A stretch of 64,000 nucleotides of DNA from Symbiodinium natans. Its lineage: Eukaryota; Sar; Dinophyceae; Suessiales; Symbiodiniaceae. The position numbers and the translations under genes were made by a program. The stretch spans positions 200,787 to 264,786 of the forward strand of contig CAJNDS010002831.1 of assembly GCA_905221605.1 (NCBI GenBank), given 5' to 3'. Positions 45,720 to 58,116 of this stretch are shown here, in pieces (the first letter of the stretch is position 1; each line of letters starts with the position of its first letter). Under the pieces are notes generated by a model. That model saw nothing but the letters and a program-made list of their open reading frames with translations, made no database searches and was not told the origin of the DNA.

Positions 45720-47355
45720 GAGGGCTTTCGATTCTTATGGCTTCGAGAACCCGACTCTATCGCAGGTTGCTTTGAGCTTGTCAAAATGGCAAATCCGATT
45801 GGGCGCCACCTTTGCGGTGATGGTACAATTGCGCCCCGTTGTTAAACCTCTTTTGTTGTTTTTTGTGTGGGTGACTGTAGGTGGTTTTTAGATGGATGGA
45901 TGGCAATGTCTGTCATGCGACAAATGCCTACCCTGGGGAAGTCTTTCTCCATGAGGTTTCCCCCAAAATCATATCTCGGTCCTGGAAAACAGTTTCTTGT
46001 CATGTGGGCTGAGGGTTATAAGGGCTCCACCAGGGTCCCACATCCTTTCACCCTCGGGCTGCATGCCTTTCAGCCTCACAAGGGTCCACGAGCCGAAGAG
46101 GCTCCCAATCCCCTCAGGTTTAGGGTTTAGGGCTATGAGTGGTAAGGAGACCTGTTGCAACAAAAACAGGCTGATATGACATGTTCCAATTCCCCAACTC
46201 TAGCCGAGTTATAGCAGAAGCATTCTGAGATGTTTCAGATCAGCGGGAGGGAGTACATGAGCCCCAAAGCCCACTACACACAGCAACCCTGTTCATGATA
46301 TCGAAAGGAAAGGAAGCCCTAAGAGGCACATGGGTCTCTTTAAAGGGGTCGAGGTTTGCTATGAACTCCCTGATCCTCTTGTACACCCGGGTTTAGGGTT
46401 TAGGGTTTTAGGGTTTAGGCTCCTCTTATACACCCCTCAGCACCCCAGCTGGCTCCTGCAACTTTATCGGCCAATGCAAATCTTATCGGCCAAGCCGCGC
46501 TTTCTGTGGGTATCTCGGGCTATCTGCTGCGCAAGGTTGACCACGTGAGAATCACACGTCATTCTTTCGGGGTGTCGCGCACGACGGCATGTGAGAATCA
46601 CACGTCATTCTTTTGGGGTGCCGCACAAGACAGCACTTCTGCAGTGTGGAGGAGCACAGGGTTTTGTCCCAAACGTGGTTTTTCCCTGTGCCCCCAGTTT
46701 CTTCCTGTAATTAGCATCCTGCTGGAGATTCAATCTTGCACCCCTATGAGGTCAACACAGTCAGCTGTAGGCAGTCTTTCGGCGCAAAAACTGCTGCACC
46801 CTGTGTAGCGACAGTCCGTTGGCCCGTAGAGCATCTGAGCTGCTTTTGCCCGACCTCTGAATACCTCTGAGCTGCCAGAATCTCTGCTACGAGGTCGCGC
46901 GTCAGAAGAGACCGGAGTCGGGATAGGCCCTGGGTCCTGTCGGGCAGTTTTGTGCGGGTTACAGGGTTTATATGGGGGTTTTAAGCAGGATTACATTCGC
47001 TGGGGCCTACAGTAGGGTTTGCAGAGGGCTGTTGAGTTTATTGGGGACCTTTATGTGGGGCTTTTCGGGATATAGGCTTCCGGAGGTTGTTGCGTCCTTA
47101 AAGGCGCCCCAGCCAGCTTGGCAGAAGGCTCTCTATTGCTTCTTGATCGGGTTGAACATAGCTTTCCACGATCCTCAGCGACGGGGGCGGGGAGAAGGGT
47201 TTGCAAATCGTGGCATCGGGTACAAATCTCTTAGGCAGGTACTACAGCCCCAAACTCCTTCAACACCCCAAACTCCTTAAGCCTTAAACCCTAAGGCCCC
47301 TAAAGCCCTTTTGACGCAACTCACCTCCTGCATGTTGCAAGCGCAACAAGAATGA
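45720..47355. other. Spacer without a supported gene
   Basis: Holds short TTTAGGG patches (about 46120 and 46390-46415) and a 46-bp tandem duplication (46545-46636). Open frames present are short with no recognised motif. Confidence 0.55.
46545..46636 (+). repeat. Tandem duplication, two 46-bp copies
   Basis: Both copies start GTGAGAATCACACGTCATTC, at 46545 and 46591, and diverge at a few sites. Confidence 0.92.
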
Positions 47356-48125
47356 GTGCCATGCCTTACCTCAAGATGGCAGACCGCCTCCATGTCGCAC
47401 TACTACACGCAAGCTGAGCTTATTGAAGCTTGGGCAACGCTTGGCCTCGATGACAAAGGCGTCTGCGTTTGTCAAAAAGCCCTGAGCCCAGTTCTCTCTG
47501 GTTTTCTGGCGCCCCAAAATGTCGCGGCAGCTTTTGAACTTGGACTCCAAATTCTCTTTCACAGGGCGGTTAAGGATGCGCCAAGAAGGCTACCTTATAA
47601 GCTGCCAGGCGAACGCCTTGTCGACTCACCGTGAGAAATGGGCCACTGAGCTGGCGAAGAATCTCCAGCACCTCACAGTGGAGGTCCGAGCATTCGTGCA
47701 GAACACGGAGTTGGGCGAAAGTGGCTAGAACGTGGGCGCGGCCTCGGCGGATCCTCTGCGCCCAAGAAAGCAGCAAAGGTTGCCACTCCCCCTGCGGAGG
47801 TCAGGAAGCAACAAGAAGTTGGCTCGCAACAATTCCGAGCCTTCTTGACCAAAGATGCCCCAACAGAGAATGAGGTCAAGACAGCGCTCTCGTTTCTGGA
47901 GAGCTTCGACCAGCAGAAACACCGTGTGAAAGTCAACAAAGACTCGAAACAAGTGGCCTCTTTGTCATGGCCTACACGTCCGCAAAGTTTTGTCCGGAAC
48001 AGAAAAGTGAGGTATTAAATGGCCTTGTGGCCCGACTGAAGGACGGAGATTCCTCGGCAGATGTGGCGGAGGTGTTGGAGCAAAAAGACAAGGCGTCCCT
48101 ACAGCCCATGAGATACCCTACAACA
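47356..48125 (+). pseudogene. Intronless, frameshifted coding remnant of an unrecognised protein
   Basis: Protein-like sequence runs through three frames without splice-like breaks. Frame 2 covers about 47480-47724 (LRMRQEGYLISCQANALSTH, EKWATELAKNLQHLTVEVRA). Frame 1 covers about 47722-47946 (KKAAKVATPPAEVRKQQEVG, QQFRAFLTKDAPTENEVKTA, LSFLESFDQQKHR). Frame 3 covers about 47947-48120 (LFVMAYTSAKFCPEQKSEVL, NGLVARLKDGDSSADVAEVL). Part of frame 1 at about 47392-47460 (MSHYYTQAELIEAWATLGLD) may be an earlier piece. The composition (K, E, A, Q) and lack of introns suggest a processed copy that acquired indels. I do not recognise the family. Very short introns are the alternative. Confidence 0.5.
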
Positions 48126-51063
48126 GCCTTACAAAGTCCTCCAGACGCCCCCAAATCCTACAGCCCTGAAACTGTATCGCAAAAAAGTCCCTCGAAACAA
48201 GCCCGAGAACCTAAACCCCCAGAAGCCCAAAGAGAGCCCCAACTTTTGGCTTGTTCCAGGCGGCGGCGTGCCTCAGGATCCCGCTCGCGGTCGGGCTCCA
48301 GGCCTTGCTCGGGGGCCTTCGATTCTTTGGGGGGCCTTTATGGCGGTTGTAGTGGATCTAGGGTCTATAGGGTTTAGGGCGGGTGTAGGATTTGGGAATT
48401 TGGTGTTTGGGTTGAGGTTGAGGGTTCTAGGCCAAGAGTCTGGGTTCGAAAAGGGTTTATCGGGTCTTTTGGTCTTTTAGGACTATAGGGGATTATCGGT
48501 TTTTTGGGCTTACAGACTTTCGGATTTAGGGGCTCCAGGGTTACATGATCTAGGCTTTCTAAGGTTTGAGCTTTGTAGTGTTTATGGTCTCGGGTTTCGG
48601 ATTTATCGGTCTTGGGATTGCAGATGTCGGGCCTCGAAAGATTGGGCAGTATTCAGCTGACTAAAATGCATGAGCCCTCTTTGGGGTACCGAAAAAAGGA
48701 CCCATAAATTTAGATCAATGCCCGCAAGATGGACAAAAGGGGATTGCGTGGGCTTGTTTCGGGGGTGGAGTTCATTTGTGGTTGTCCATGGTTTCCATGA
48801 GGGTTCGCCCCCCCCCCCCCCCCAAACCCCATGAAGGTCCTTGGGGGCCTTCGGGTTGAGCCTTGATCCCCTCCATTTTAGGGCTTTTGGGGGCTTTCAA
48901 ATTCACGGGGCTTGGGCTCTCTCCAACCCTCAAAACCTTTTGTCGCCTTCATAGGGGTTATGGGATTGTTGTTGGGTGCTGAACCCGAGTGGGGTTGGGT
49001 TTGGAGAACATCGCAACCCAACAAGAGTACGTCGGTTGCCCTAAATCACGTAGCCACGGGATAGTACCTGTATGTAAAGACATAACCGTTCTAAACCACC
49101 CAAACCTTCACAAACAAATTCCCCAAGCCTTCCACAGCTCGTGACCCCCAAAACCAGCCTCTCCACCCCTGGAACATCGAAGAAAACAGGGCCGCCGAAA
49201 GGTAAACACGCAGAGAGCGTGCGCTGCGGCGGAGGAGACTGGCACAAGGCTTTTATAAAGCAGCGTTTGGGGTTGTGGGTTTAGGGTTTAGGGTTTAGGG
49301 TGCTTGCGTTCGAGGCATGGGGAGTCTGAGAAAGCAGGTACGTAGCCTAGAATAGGATCTGGGCATGTTGAATCCTTCGGAGCCTGAACCCCCAAGCTGC
49401 GAATTCAAGGCGTCTCCGTAGTGCCAGTGCAAGCACTGTTTGTGGAACATAGGGACCAACGATGAGAGGAAAATGCCTCGAGTATAACGTAAACTCGCTC
49501 GTACGGTGCGATTGCGAGGATGACTTCGCCACCCCTTCTCGCGGCTCTGACGCCCCCTGCATGGAACGCTCCACAGCCGGAAGCCAGTCACCCAAAGGAC
49601 CTCACAAAACCCTTCATTCGCATGTGAGAGGCCCTTGACCCTTGGTGGAGTCCGATTCCAAAACCTCCAAAATCCAAATTCCCAAGAGCGGCCCTGACAC
49701 TTGTCTTGCTCATAGAATTGCAAGTGGATACCATTGGATACCCTAAAGGGGGGTTAATATGAATGCCGGGCACACTGACGTGAGCGGTCCATGTACGCGG
49801 AATCTCAGCTTACACCTCCTGCCGAGGGAGACCTTTCCACGGGGTTCAGCAGGTTTTCAGGTTGAGACGTTTTCAGTTTTTGTTGAGGCCTTCCCCCTGC
49901 CAGCTGGTAACTAGAGTAGAATCTGGCAGAATCTAGCACCTCAATCCCCATGCAAGCCTGAGGTTTCGGGCTTTCTGCAGTTCACGTAGGAGGGGTTGCG
50001 ACTCTGCATGTGCAGGATGAAGGTCCAGGCTTAGGGGGAGGGGATGCTACACCTCAGACGCGAGCGAGGCCTTCTACATAAGACCCGAGTCCGCAAAGCG
50101 CAGAACACCAGGTTTGGTATGTTCATCAATCCGGAACCCTGAGCCTTCAGCCCCCAAAAGAGAAGCCCCAGATAGAGCTTGGTACTAGGAAGCGCTGGGT
50201 TTATTTAGGGTTTGAGAGCTTCCGGGTGGTTGCTGTTGTTGAAGGGCTTTGGGGTAGAAGCGCTTTCGCACTTGCAAAGGGCAATAGCCCTTGCAAGACT
50301 GTAGATAGGCCTAAGTTCTATAGACCCTAGTCGGGTTTAGGGGTTTAGGCTTTAGAGTTTAATTCGTGGTTTAGGGTTTAGGATTGAGGCTCATGGCCTT
50401 GCGCCTCAAGGGAAAAAGAAGACTCACGCTCGACACTGCCTCCGTCAGCGCACATACTCCTTTGGAGAAAGCCCAGAGAGGTGACAGAAGGGATCACAGG
50501 GCACCGGTGGCTCTTCGGCTTATCGGCTTCTCAGAGCCCGAAGATTCCCTAGGGTTTAGGGTTTAGGGTTTAGGGTTTAGGGTTTAGGGTTTAGGGCTTA
50601 AAAGGTTGGTGAAAAACACTGCAAGGAATGGAGTGTGGGGGTTCGGGGGCTTCTTGAGGTACGTAGGCCTCATCAGGCTTAAAGTGGAATGTGTATCCTT
50701 CCAGGTCATACAAGGCCCAGCTCAGAACCAAGCCCTGGACACCTGAGCTCCATCACTTTCCTTCCTCTTGTTACTTTGGGATTTCTTGTATATATATATA
50801 TATATATATTTACATAAACATATGCACATATACATATACATATTAATATATATATATATATTTATTCATTTATTTATTTATTCATTTATCTTTATATTTA
50901 TATTATGTATATATGTATCTCTCCATATCCTTCATGTCATTGCTGTCTTCGTTTTCCCAATGATCTTCTGTATTGTTGATACTCCACGTCCCGGGTCCCC
51001 CCCCCCCCCCCCCCCCTACAGGGCAACCGATGACTAGGGAACGCCTTCAGTGCTTGATCGGGG

Positions 51064-51180
51064 TTTAGGTTTTAGGGTTCAGGGTTCAGGGTTTAGGGTT
51101 TAGGGTTTAGGGTTTAGGGTTTAGGGTTTAGGGTTTAGGGTCTATAGGGCTTAGGGTTTAGGGTCTAGGGTCTAGGGTCC
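51064..51180 (+). repeat. TTTAGGG array with TCTAGGG and TTCAGGG variants
   Basis: About 16 units, perfect in the centre and degenerate toward both ends. Confidence 0.95.
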
Positions 51181-51312
51181 AGGGTTCAGAGGAGAGTTCA
51201 TGTCAGAATGGTGTCAAGAGTTCCATTGACCTTTCTGGCTCAGCAAGTTCGTGACCTCATGCGTTCCGGTCGAAAAGCCCTCGCGCCAAAATGACAACCT
51301 GCCGGCAAAAAA

Positions 51313-51430
51313 AACCCTAAACCCCTAAACCCCTGAAATCCCCTACAAACCCCTATAATCCCCTATAAGCCCCTAGAATCCCCTATAATCCCCTATAAAC
51401 CCCTATAAACCCCTAAACCCCCCTAAGCCC
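51313..51430 (-). repeat. 11-bp CCCCTATAAAC/CCCCTATAATC array
   Basis: Around ten units of CCCCTATAANC with CCCCTAAAC and CCCCTAGAATC variants; looks like a lengthened relative of CCCTAAA. Confidence 0.9.
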
Positions 51431-53191
51431 CAAGGAGGGACTGCCACAAAAGAATTTGGGAGCTGATCTTCTCTGAAAAAGGCCTCTTTAGCTTGGCAGG
51501 AATCCGATCAGACCGCCCCGTGGTTCCTGGTTTCAGGAGAATTCGTTGGTGTTGATGTTGGTGAATATGATGGATTATTTGTGGGATAAGCCAAATTCAG
51601 GTTTTTTCAGGGGGTGCTCTTGCTCCGGCGGACTTCTCCCCTTAACCCACAAACGCGAACGGTGATGAGCGAACTCCGTCAACCCGGCTCCAGACGGGGA
51701 CATGAAGCCCCATGACTGCCAGCTAGCAGCTAGATGTTCTTGCCTTTTTGTTTGTGTCATCTGCCTGAAGCTCAAGTCAGGTTTCAGTAAGCTCTCGTTG
51801 CTCAAAATTCCTCGCCAAAGGCAGACAATTCCCAGCCGCTTCGCCGTAGGAGAGGCTGTGAGCAGATCCGCAGATTCCCCCTCCCAGCGCCCCCCCTGTA
51901 AGCCGAGCAACCGAGGCGCGCACATGGGCGACTTGTTTTTCTCTCTTTCCTTCTCACTCTCACAGAAGGGGGTGTTGTTGGGGTTTGGGTTTTGCTTGTT
52001 GGCTTTGAAACTATGATAAATGTTGGCTCCACAAGGGGGGAGGCGGGCTTCTGCAAGGGGGGCATCCCTGAGCAACAAACTTGTAGCCCCCAAGCCCTCT
52101 AAACCGCCCTAGGATCCCTTATGAAGCCTTATAAAGAACCCTTGAGGCTCATCTTGGCGTCCGAGCGAAAGTGCACCTTGAAGCCTCCCCAAATCCTAGC
52201 AGCAGCACTCTGGTCCCAGGGACAAAAGCCTCTAACCCCTAAATCAGAAACCCGAAGCTCTAAACCCTAAAGCCTAAAAACGCAAGCTTCGGCAGGTGAG
52301 CTCATGACTTCAAGCATGAAGATGGCATTTCAGGCTCTGGGATATTCTGTAGGGCGCGCGGGCCTTGGATTTTCGGGAGGCCCTTTCAGGGATTTATAGG
52401 GCTTTCTGGCCCCTATAAACTCTAGGTTAAGCACTAAGACTCTCCTCCCTGAGCCCGCAACTCGCAACCTACTGTAATCCCTTTGTTTCTTGGGGCATTG
52501 GGACTGTAAGAGCGCTCCGGAGAGGAGGATCATGCATCATGCTGAAGAGTTCTTTTTTGTGGTACTTTCAAGGGCCAACCTCGAAGAAGAGCCAGGCCAG
52601 AAAAGCCAAAGGAATGGCCGACGACCTGGCAGCTCAAGCAGGCTCAGGGCTTCTGCCTTGGGCTTTGGCCCTCTTTGTTTCTCTGCAAGACAGAGAGAGC
52701 TTCTTTGTTTCTCTGAAAGACAGATTGATCTATATATATATATATATATTTTTCAGTCATATGTGTGTATATCATGTTGAGGGGGAAAACACATACATAC
52801 ACACATACGTACATACATATATATATACATATGTAGGTATGCATGTATCATATCACAGTGATGTTTTTGTGCGCGCGTATGCTGGAGTGTGCGAACGAGT
52901 GCACATACACGTGCCTGACGAGACCCTGTATAGAAAGGCCATGTCACCCGAGGCTTGGGATAGTCATTCCTTCTTGGAAGCTTTTCGGCTCAGGCTTATG
53001 GCGAAAGACATGTGATGACCCGAGTGAAAGATGCAAGCCGCAAGCCTCCCACCGTCTTTGAGCTTACCAAGCGACCTAAACCTCGAAAGCCGTAAACTGC
53101 CCACTTCACCCTGACCCCCCCTAAACCCTGAACCTCCTCAAGCAAACAGCAACCCTGCAGACCCTAAACCTTCAATTCCTGAAATGCCCAG

Positions 53192-53645
53192 CAGAGAAAC
53201 TCCTGAGCCTTGGCATTGAAGCCATGGACCCACAAGCAGCGCCACCACCATCCCCGCGCTCCAATGCCGCTCGGCTTTTTTCAAGAGGGCTTAGGGTTGG
53301 TCTGCAAGAGGTTCGGGGATTGGTTTGGGGGGGGGGGGGGGGGGGGGGCAAGGCGAGTTTCTCTTCCATTGTTGGGGAAGGTACTTTGGAAGCTGATGGC
53401 GAGTGGAGAGGAAATCTAGGCGTCTATCGCTTCAGTTGGCGACCACAGCACAAGGCAACACAGCGGCTGGCACTGCATGCCAATGCCCGGCGGCGGCTGC
53501 CCATGCATCTTGGCCGCACAGGAGATGATGAGCGGGTGTCAGTATCCTCACAATAAACAAACAGCTTCGTCTTTGGCTGCGACGTCGGGGGGCCCAGACC
53601 TGGAGGCCTTCTTTATTGTCAGTGAGCCCAACCATGACCCTGAAG
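53192..53645 (+). CDS. Three candidate exons upstream of the second coiled-coil gene
   Basis: 53192-~53291 encodes EKLLSLGIEAMDPQAAPPPS. 53464-53535 encodes RLALHANARRRLPMHLGRTG and DDER, with CAG acceptor and GT donor. 53598-53645 encodes DLEAFFIVSEPNHDPE, with CAG acceptor and GC donor. All have clear acceptors and protein-like composition, but phases between them do not all agree, so intermediate exons are missing. They may be the N-terminal exons of the coiled-coil gene that follows or a separate gene. The open stretch at 53700-53945 is undecided between two frames. Confidence 0.4.
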
Positions 53646-54180
53646 GCTCACTGAGAGCTTCAAGCATAAGGGGAATTCTAAGGGCAACATCCTTTCTTTG
53701 AAGGGTTTCGTGGGGAAGAGCCGATGGCAACACAAGGTGGAAAGCATGGATCGTGCGAGGTCACCGGCGAAAGTGGCGCCGGCCACTGCGCGCCCCACTC
53801 CCCACATCGCACGGAGCTCCCTGTGGACCACGATGGAGACGCGTGGCAGAGCAGGGGCACGCTTGAAGCTTCAGATGTTCAACTCAAGTACTTTGGGTGC
53901 TTGTCAGAGTTCTGCCAGCAAGGGGCAGTCAAAGAAGTTAGGGCTTAGGGCTTCGGGTTGTAGCTTCTACGGTTCCAAGTGGCTGAGTCAACATACCCAC
54001 TCGACTTGTACCAAAGCAGGACACTGAACCTCGCAATTGCTCAGCAGCAATGCCCGGTGAGGCAACCTGTTTTGCGATGCGCGTGGCATCAGCCGAAACC
54101 AACGCAAGCGCCTAAACCCCGAAAGGCCAAAGCCGGCATAAGGGTTGATCTAAATGTCCGACGCCCGAAGCCATGAGAAA

Positions 54181-54215
54181 CGGCCGCTCTCTCTCGCTCG
54201 CTCTCTCGCTCTCTC

Positions 54216-54248
<33 letters not shown>

Positions 54249-54275
54249 TTCTCTCCCTCTCGCTCTTTCTCTCTC
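54181..54275. repeat. CT/GA microsatellite
   Basis: Long CTCTCTCT tract with CTCG interruptions, on the other strand a GA-rich run; it generates spurious RERERE open frames. Confidence 0.95.
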
Positions 54276-54369
54276 GCCCTCTCCTTCGAAAACACATCGA
54301 CAAACGCCCCAAGAAGGTAAACTTGTAAACATACCCTCCCCCCTTTATCAGATGCTTCAAGAGCCCCAG

Positions 54370-55165
54370 GAAGAAGCACTTGGAGCTCGAGCTCCAAAGC
54401 TTGCGGGAGGCAGACCTATGTAGACCAATAGTAGACCTGTCCGTGTTTGAGTAGTCCTCTACAGTACGGTCCTTCTTCCTGTTCGGGGGGACCCTCAAAA
54501 GTACACTTACAATTTCGAATTTCGGCATGTGTATATATGTATGTATATATATATATACATATGTGTGTATGCATACATTTAAGTTACATACTGAGGGTCC
54601 GTGCAATGAAGAAAATGAGAGAGCACCAAGAGGTGCCCTTATGCATCAAAAGTGACCTGCGTCATGCCCCACAATTTTTGTGTGTGGGGGGGGGGGGATA
54701 TCTTTGCTTATCTCTTTTCCTCTTACGGTGCGATGTTCGCGGCATTCAACACCTGGACCAGGGACTGGAGGGCTTACCTTTAGGGCTGAGATGGCCGGCT
54801 CCTCGCACTTCGCTCAGGCTAGCACTACATTCTACCGGCGCTTATAGGTACTCAAGTAGGGGCCCTGAGTTCGAAATTCGTTTTGGCAGTCTTTTTTGCT
54901 ATGCTTCAGCTTCCGGCACCGATAGCTGCGAACGCACCGAACATCCGAGGCCAATGAGACCGAGCCCTAAAACCCTAAAGCCCTGAGCCTCAGCCAGACA
55001 TCTTGACAGGCCTACGCCCGAAAGATTGCCGACACGGAGCTCCAGCCCCCGGGCTGTTTAGGTCTGGGGATGGTGCAAGGGGCCCCCTCTCTAGGGAGGT
55101 CTGGGGGAATGCTGTGGGAGATTGAAATCCCAGGGGCGTGTATATAATGTACATGTATGTCGTAC

Positions 55166-55196
<31 letters not shown>

Positions 55197-58083
55197 GGTA
55201 CGTATGTATGTTGGTGTACATGCCTGCTGCGCGGCTTGCGACGTTGCACTTTCATTGGTGAGTCAGGCGGCTGCGTACGTTGAACTTTGCTGTCCCGCCC
55301 AAAGGTGCGAGAAGCAGATCGAAGCAGCGGAGGCGGCCCGATGCAGAAACGTCTTATGTTATATGTATATGTATATATATATATATATGGTCCCGGGCAG
55401 CCACGCCCCCCCCCCCCCCGCACCCCCATGGATATGCTTTTCTGTCTTTTAATGATATGGTCATTATGACAATTGTAATCGTGCGTTCTCCATACCAAAT
55501 CAGAAAGTCTTCTGTGCATTTTCCATACTAAACACCCCGGCTCCTAGAGAAGTTTGCACTTTCACCCTGCCCAGGCACATGCCCGAGCTGAGTAACTCCC
55601 CGGCTTAGGGTTTAAGAGGGTTCAGGGTTTAGGGTTTAGGTTTAGGGTTTAGGGCCTTCTCTTGGCCAGGCGGATCGAAACGAGTGGTTCAAGCGGAAGA
55701 AGGCGCCGCGGCCGAGCCCGGCCAAGACATCCTTTCGATCTTTTGGCGGTCAGGGGAGTCTTGGGGTTCATGCAGGTAACATTTGGGTTTCGAAGCCAAA
55801 GCTGTCATCCCCAATAAAGTAGGCACATCGGTTTAGGGTTTACCCCCTAAACCCTAAACGCGTCATTACTAGGATTCTCCAAGTTTCGGGTTCCAAGGGT
55901 TAGAAGCAGTCCCTAAATGGGCTTCGCCTTAGCAGCACACGCCCCAACACAGTTTCCGGACTATTTCACTGGCGTCCAGCCATCTAGCCAGTCAATGGCA
56001 AAGAGACGACATGGGAGCTAACGCCGGCTGACAGGTGGAGATTGCCAAGATTCGGGCAGGCGTGATCGTGATGCAGGCCAGGGTGGCCAGGGTTTCCATG
56101 TCGAAAGCACGCCCACGAAAACCAGAGGTCCTAATCAAGCGATCTTCCGGTGGCAGAGGCGTCTGCCTTTTTTTCGGTGAGGATCGCTTTTCGGTTGAGT
56201 TCAGACACCCGTCGGCGGCCATCTTAGGAGTTGTGAGCTCCCAATCCAGGTTCTTCGCCTGACCCGAAGAAGACATGGAATCAGAAGGCCCTTCATCGCC
56301 CGCACCAAGAAGTGTAGCCCTTGTCCGCAGGCGCTCTTCGAGCGCCGGAAGCGCAAGTTCATCTCGCAGATGGAGCAAGAGAGGGCCGCTTGGGCATTTG
56401 ATGTTTTTGGGTCGTTGCTTCTTGGCTCCTCTTGAGGTGGGGGGAGGGGGGCTTGATATGGTGGTTGCATATGTCATGTGAAAGGGTGTGTAATGGAGCA
56501 TATCCTCAGCCTGTGAATGCCGAGGAGCAGACCGCCAGACAAAGGAAGGAGATGGACGAGAAGATGGCGGCCATCGAGAAGAAGCTGGCGGACACCACCG
56601 AAGAGTACGAAAGCAGCCGCTTTGGGTGATAACCGGGCGAGCAGGGATGGGGGTTTAGGGTTTGGAGTTTAGGGTTAAGGGTTTTGAGTTTAAGGTTTAG
56701 GGGTGAGCAGAGCGTGTACTTCTCGCAAAGATCGGGGGGGGAGGGGGTGGGATCTCCTTAAGCTACCCTCAGCTACCTACCTTATCCCGAGACCAATTCT
56801 ACGCTTGACTCCCAAGCCCAGGAATCGCCGAGATGCAGGTGGCCCATGAGAAGAAGGTGGCCGAGATGGACAAGCTGCAGAGGACGACCGAGGAGAGGGC
56901 CCCAGGAGGAACGCAGCGATTTTTTTGAGGGTTTTTGGGGATGTTGAGACTCACCTTATGGATACGTGGAAATAGTTCTTTGTTTTGCAGAAGTATTCAT
57001 GTACGTATATGTACATATGTGTGTGTATGAAGACTGTCTTTATTAAACTAGCGATGAGCCCGCAAACCTTCCTAGCAAAAGGAGCAGGCTTTGCGATCCG
57101 AGCGCCACCTCAAGATCGCCGAAGGCGAAATCACACGGCTCCTCGAGATTCGTTCGGGGTGACCAGAACCCTTGAACCCTCTGAGGCAATCGGTCTTCGA
57201 GTTATTACAGGATTCTTCAGGTCTTGTGTTCCTTTGGGCCTCTGAAACTTGCTTTTGGGCTGGGGGGATAAAGGCTTCAGGACCGAGCTCATGTGGTGGG
57301 CCAGGTTTGTGGCCAAGAGCTGCAAGTTGTGAGGACTGGGAATTCAAATTTTATCCGCAGACCTGCACCCCAAACTCGTTCAGGGCTTACTTTCAAGACC
57401 CTACGAAAGCATGTGAGCAACAGCGACAGCCTCATCCCCCCAAGCATTGCGGGGGTGCGCCACGCAAAGGTTGCAAGAGATCGAGAAGGGGCTCCGCTTC
57501 GAAATCGAAGACATGAAAGTCAGGCCTTCTGCAGGGCTTGAGAAGTATCCCCACACCCTGTGGGGTTCTTTGATTCCGTTGTTCCACTGAGCGGCTTCAA
57601 AAAAAGCGGGGGTTATAAGGGGGATTTGAGGCTCTTACACACATGGGCACCCCTCAAGCACGGGGCCCCTAAAACCAGCGGCAGAATCTCAAGCACTTCC
57701 ACCATGCCTGACTTCATGGGCGAACTTGCAGAAGCAGCCTGACCCTAAGCACTTTCGCTAACCCTAACCCCCCCCCCACCCCCCGGCCCAAGAGCCCCTT
57801 AAAACCCCGTGTAGAAGGGGATGATCTTGGCGTCCCCAACGGCCCCTCCTTCGTTCCCCCATGAGCCACATCTTCGCGCAGGCTGCAAGTCGCGGAGCGG
57901 GCCGAAGATTTGAAGCGGGCCCGTGAGAAGGCAGAGTTCCTGGAGGTGGGGGGAATGGGGGCTATGGGTTGGGAAGGGGGGGGGGGGGAGGGGAAGCACC
58001 TTTTTTGCGTATGTTTTTGGCTTCCGACATGGGGGAAGCAGGTACCCTACATAAATGTATACTTCTTTATAAAATATTTTTTG

Positions 58084-58116
<33 letters not shown>

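Larger units (their letters stand above)
48126..53190. other. Gene-poor, repeat-rich stretch
   Basis: Contains an RS-like open fragment (about 48258-48300), a C run (48810-48824), TTTAGGG arrays (49278-49300, 50548-50597, 51064-51180), AT microsatellites (50788-50935 and 52730-52835) and a CCCCTATAA 11-bp array (51313-51430). Open fragments at 51187-51292 (VHVRMVSRVPLTFLAQQVRD) and 52580-52660 (SQARKAKGMADDLAAQAGS) look protein-like, but no flanking exons could be joined. Confidence 0.45.

Noticed and set aside
50384-50566. 60-codon open frame ending in TTTAGGG text
   Set aside because: No start context, splice partners or motif; probably chance.
54089-54606. Minus-strand RERE-rich open frame of 164 codons
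   Set aside because: Produced by the CT/GA microsatellite.
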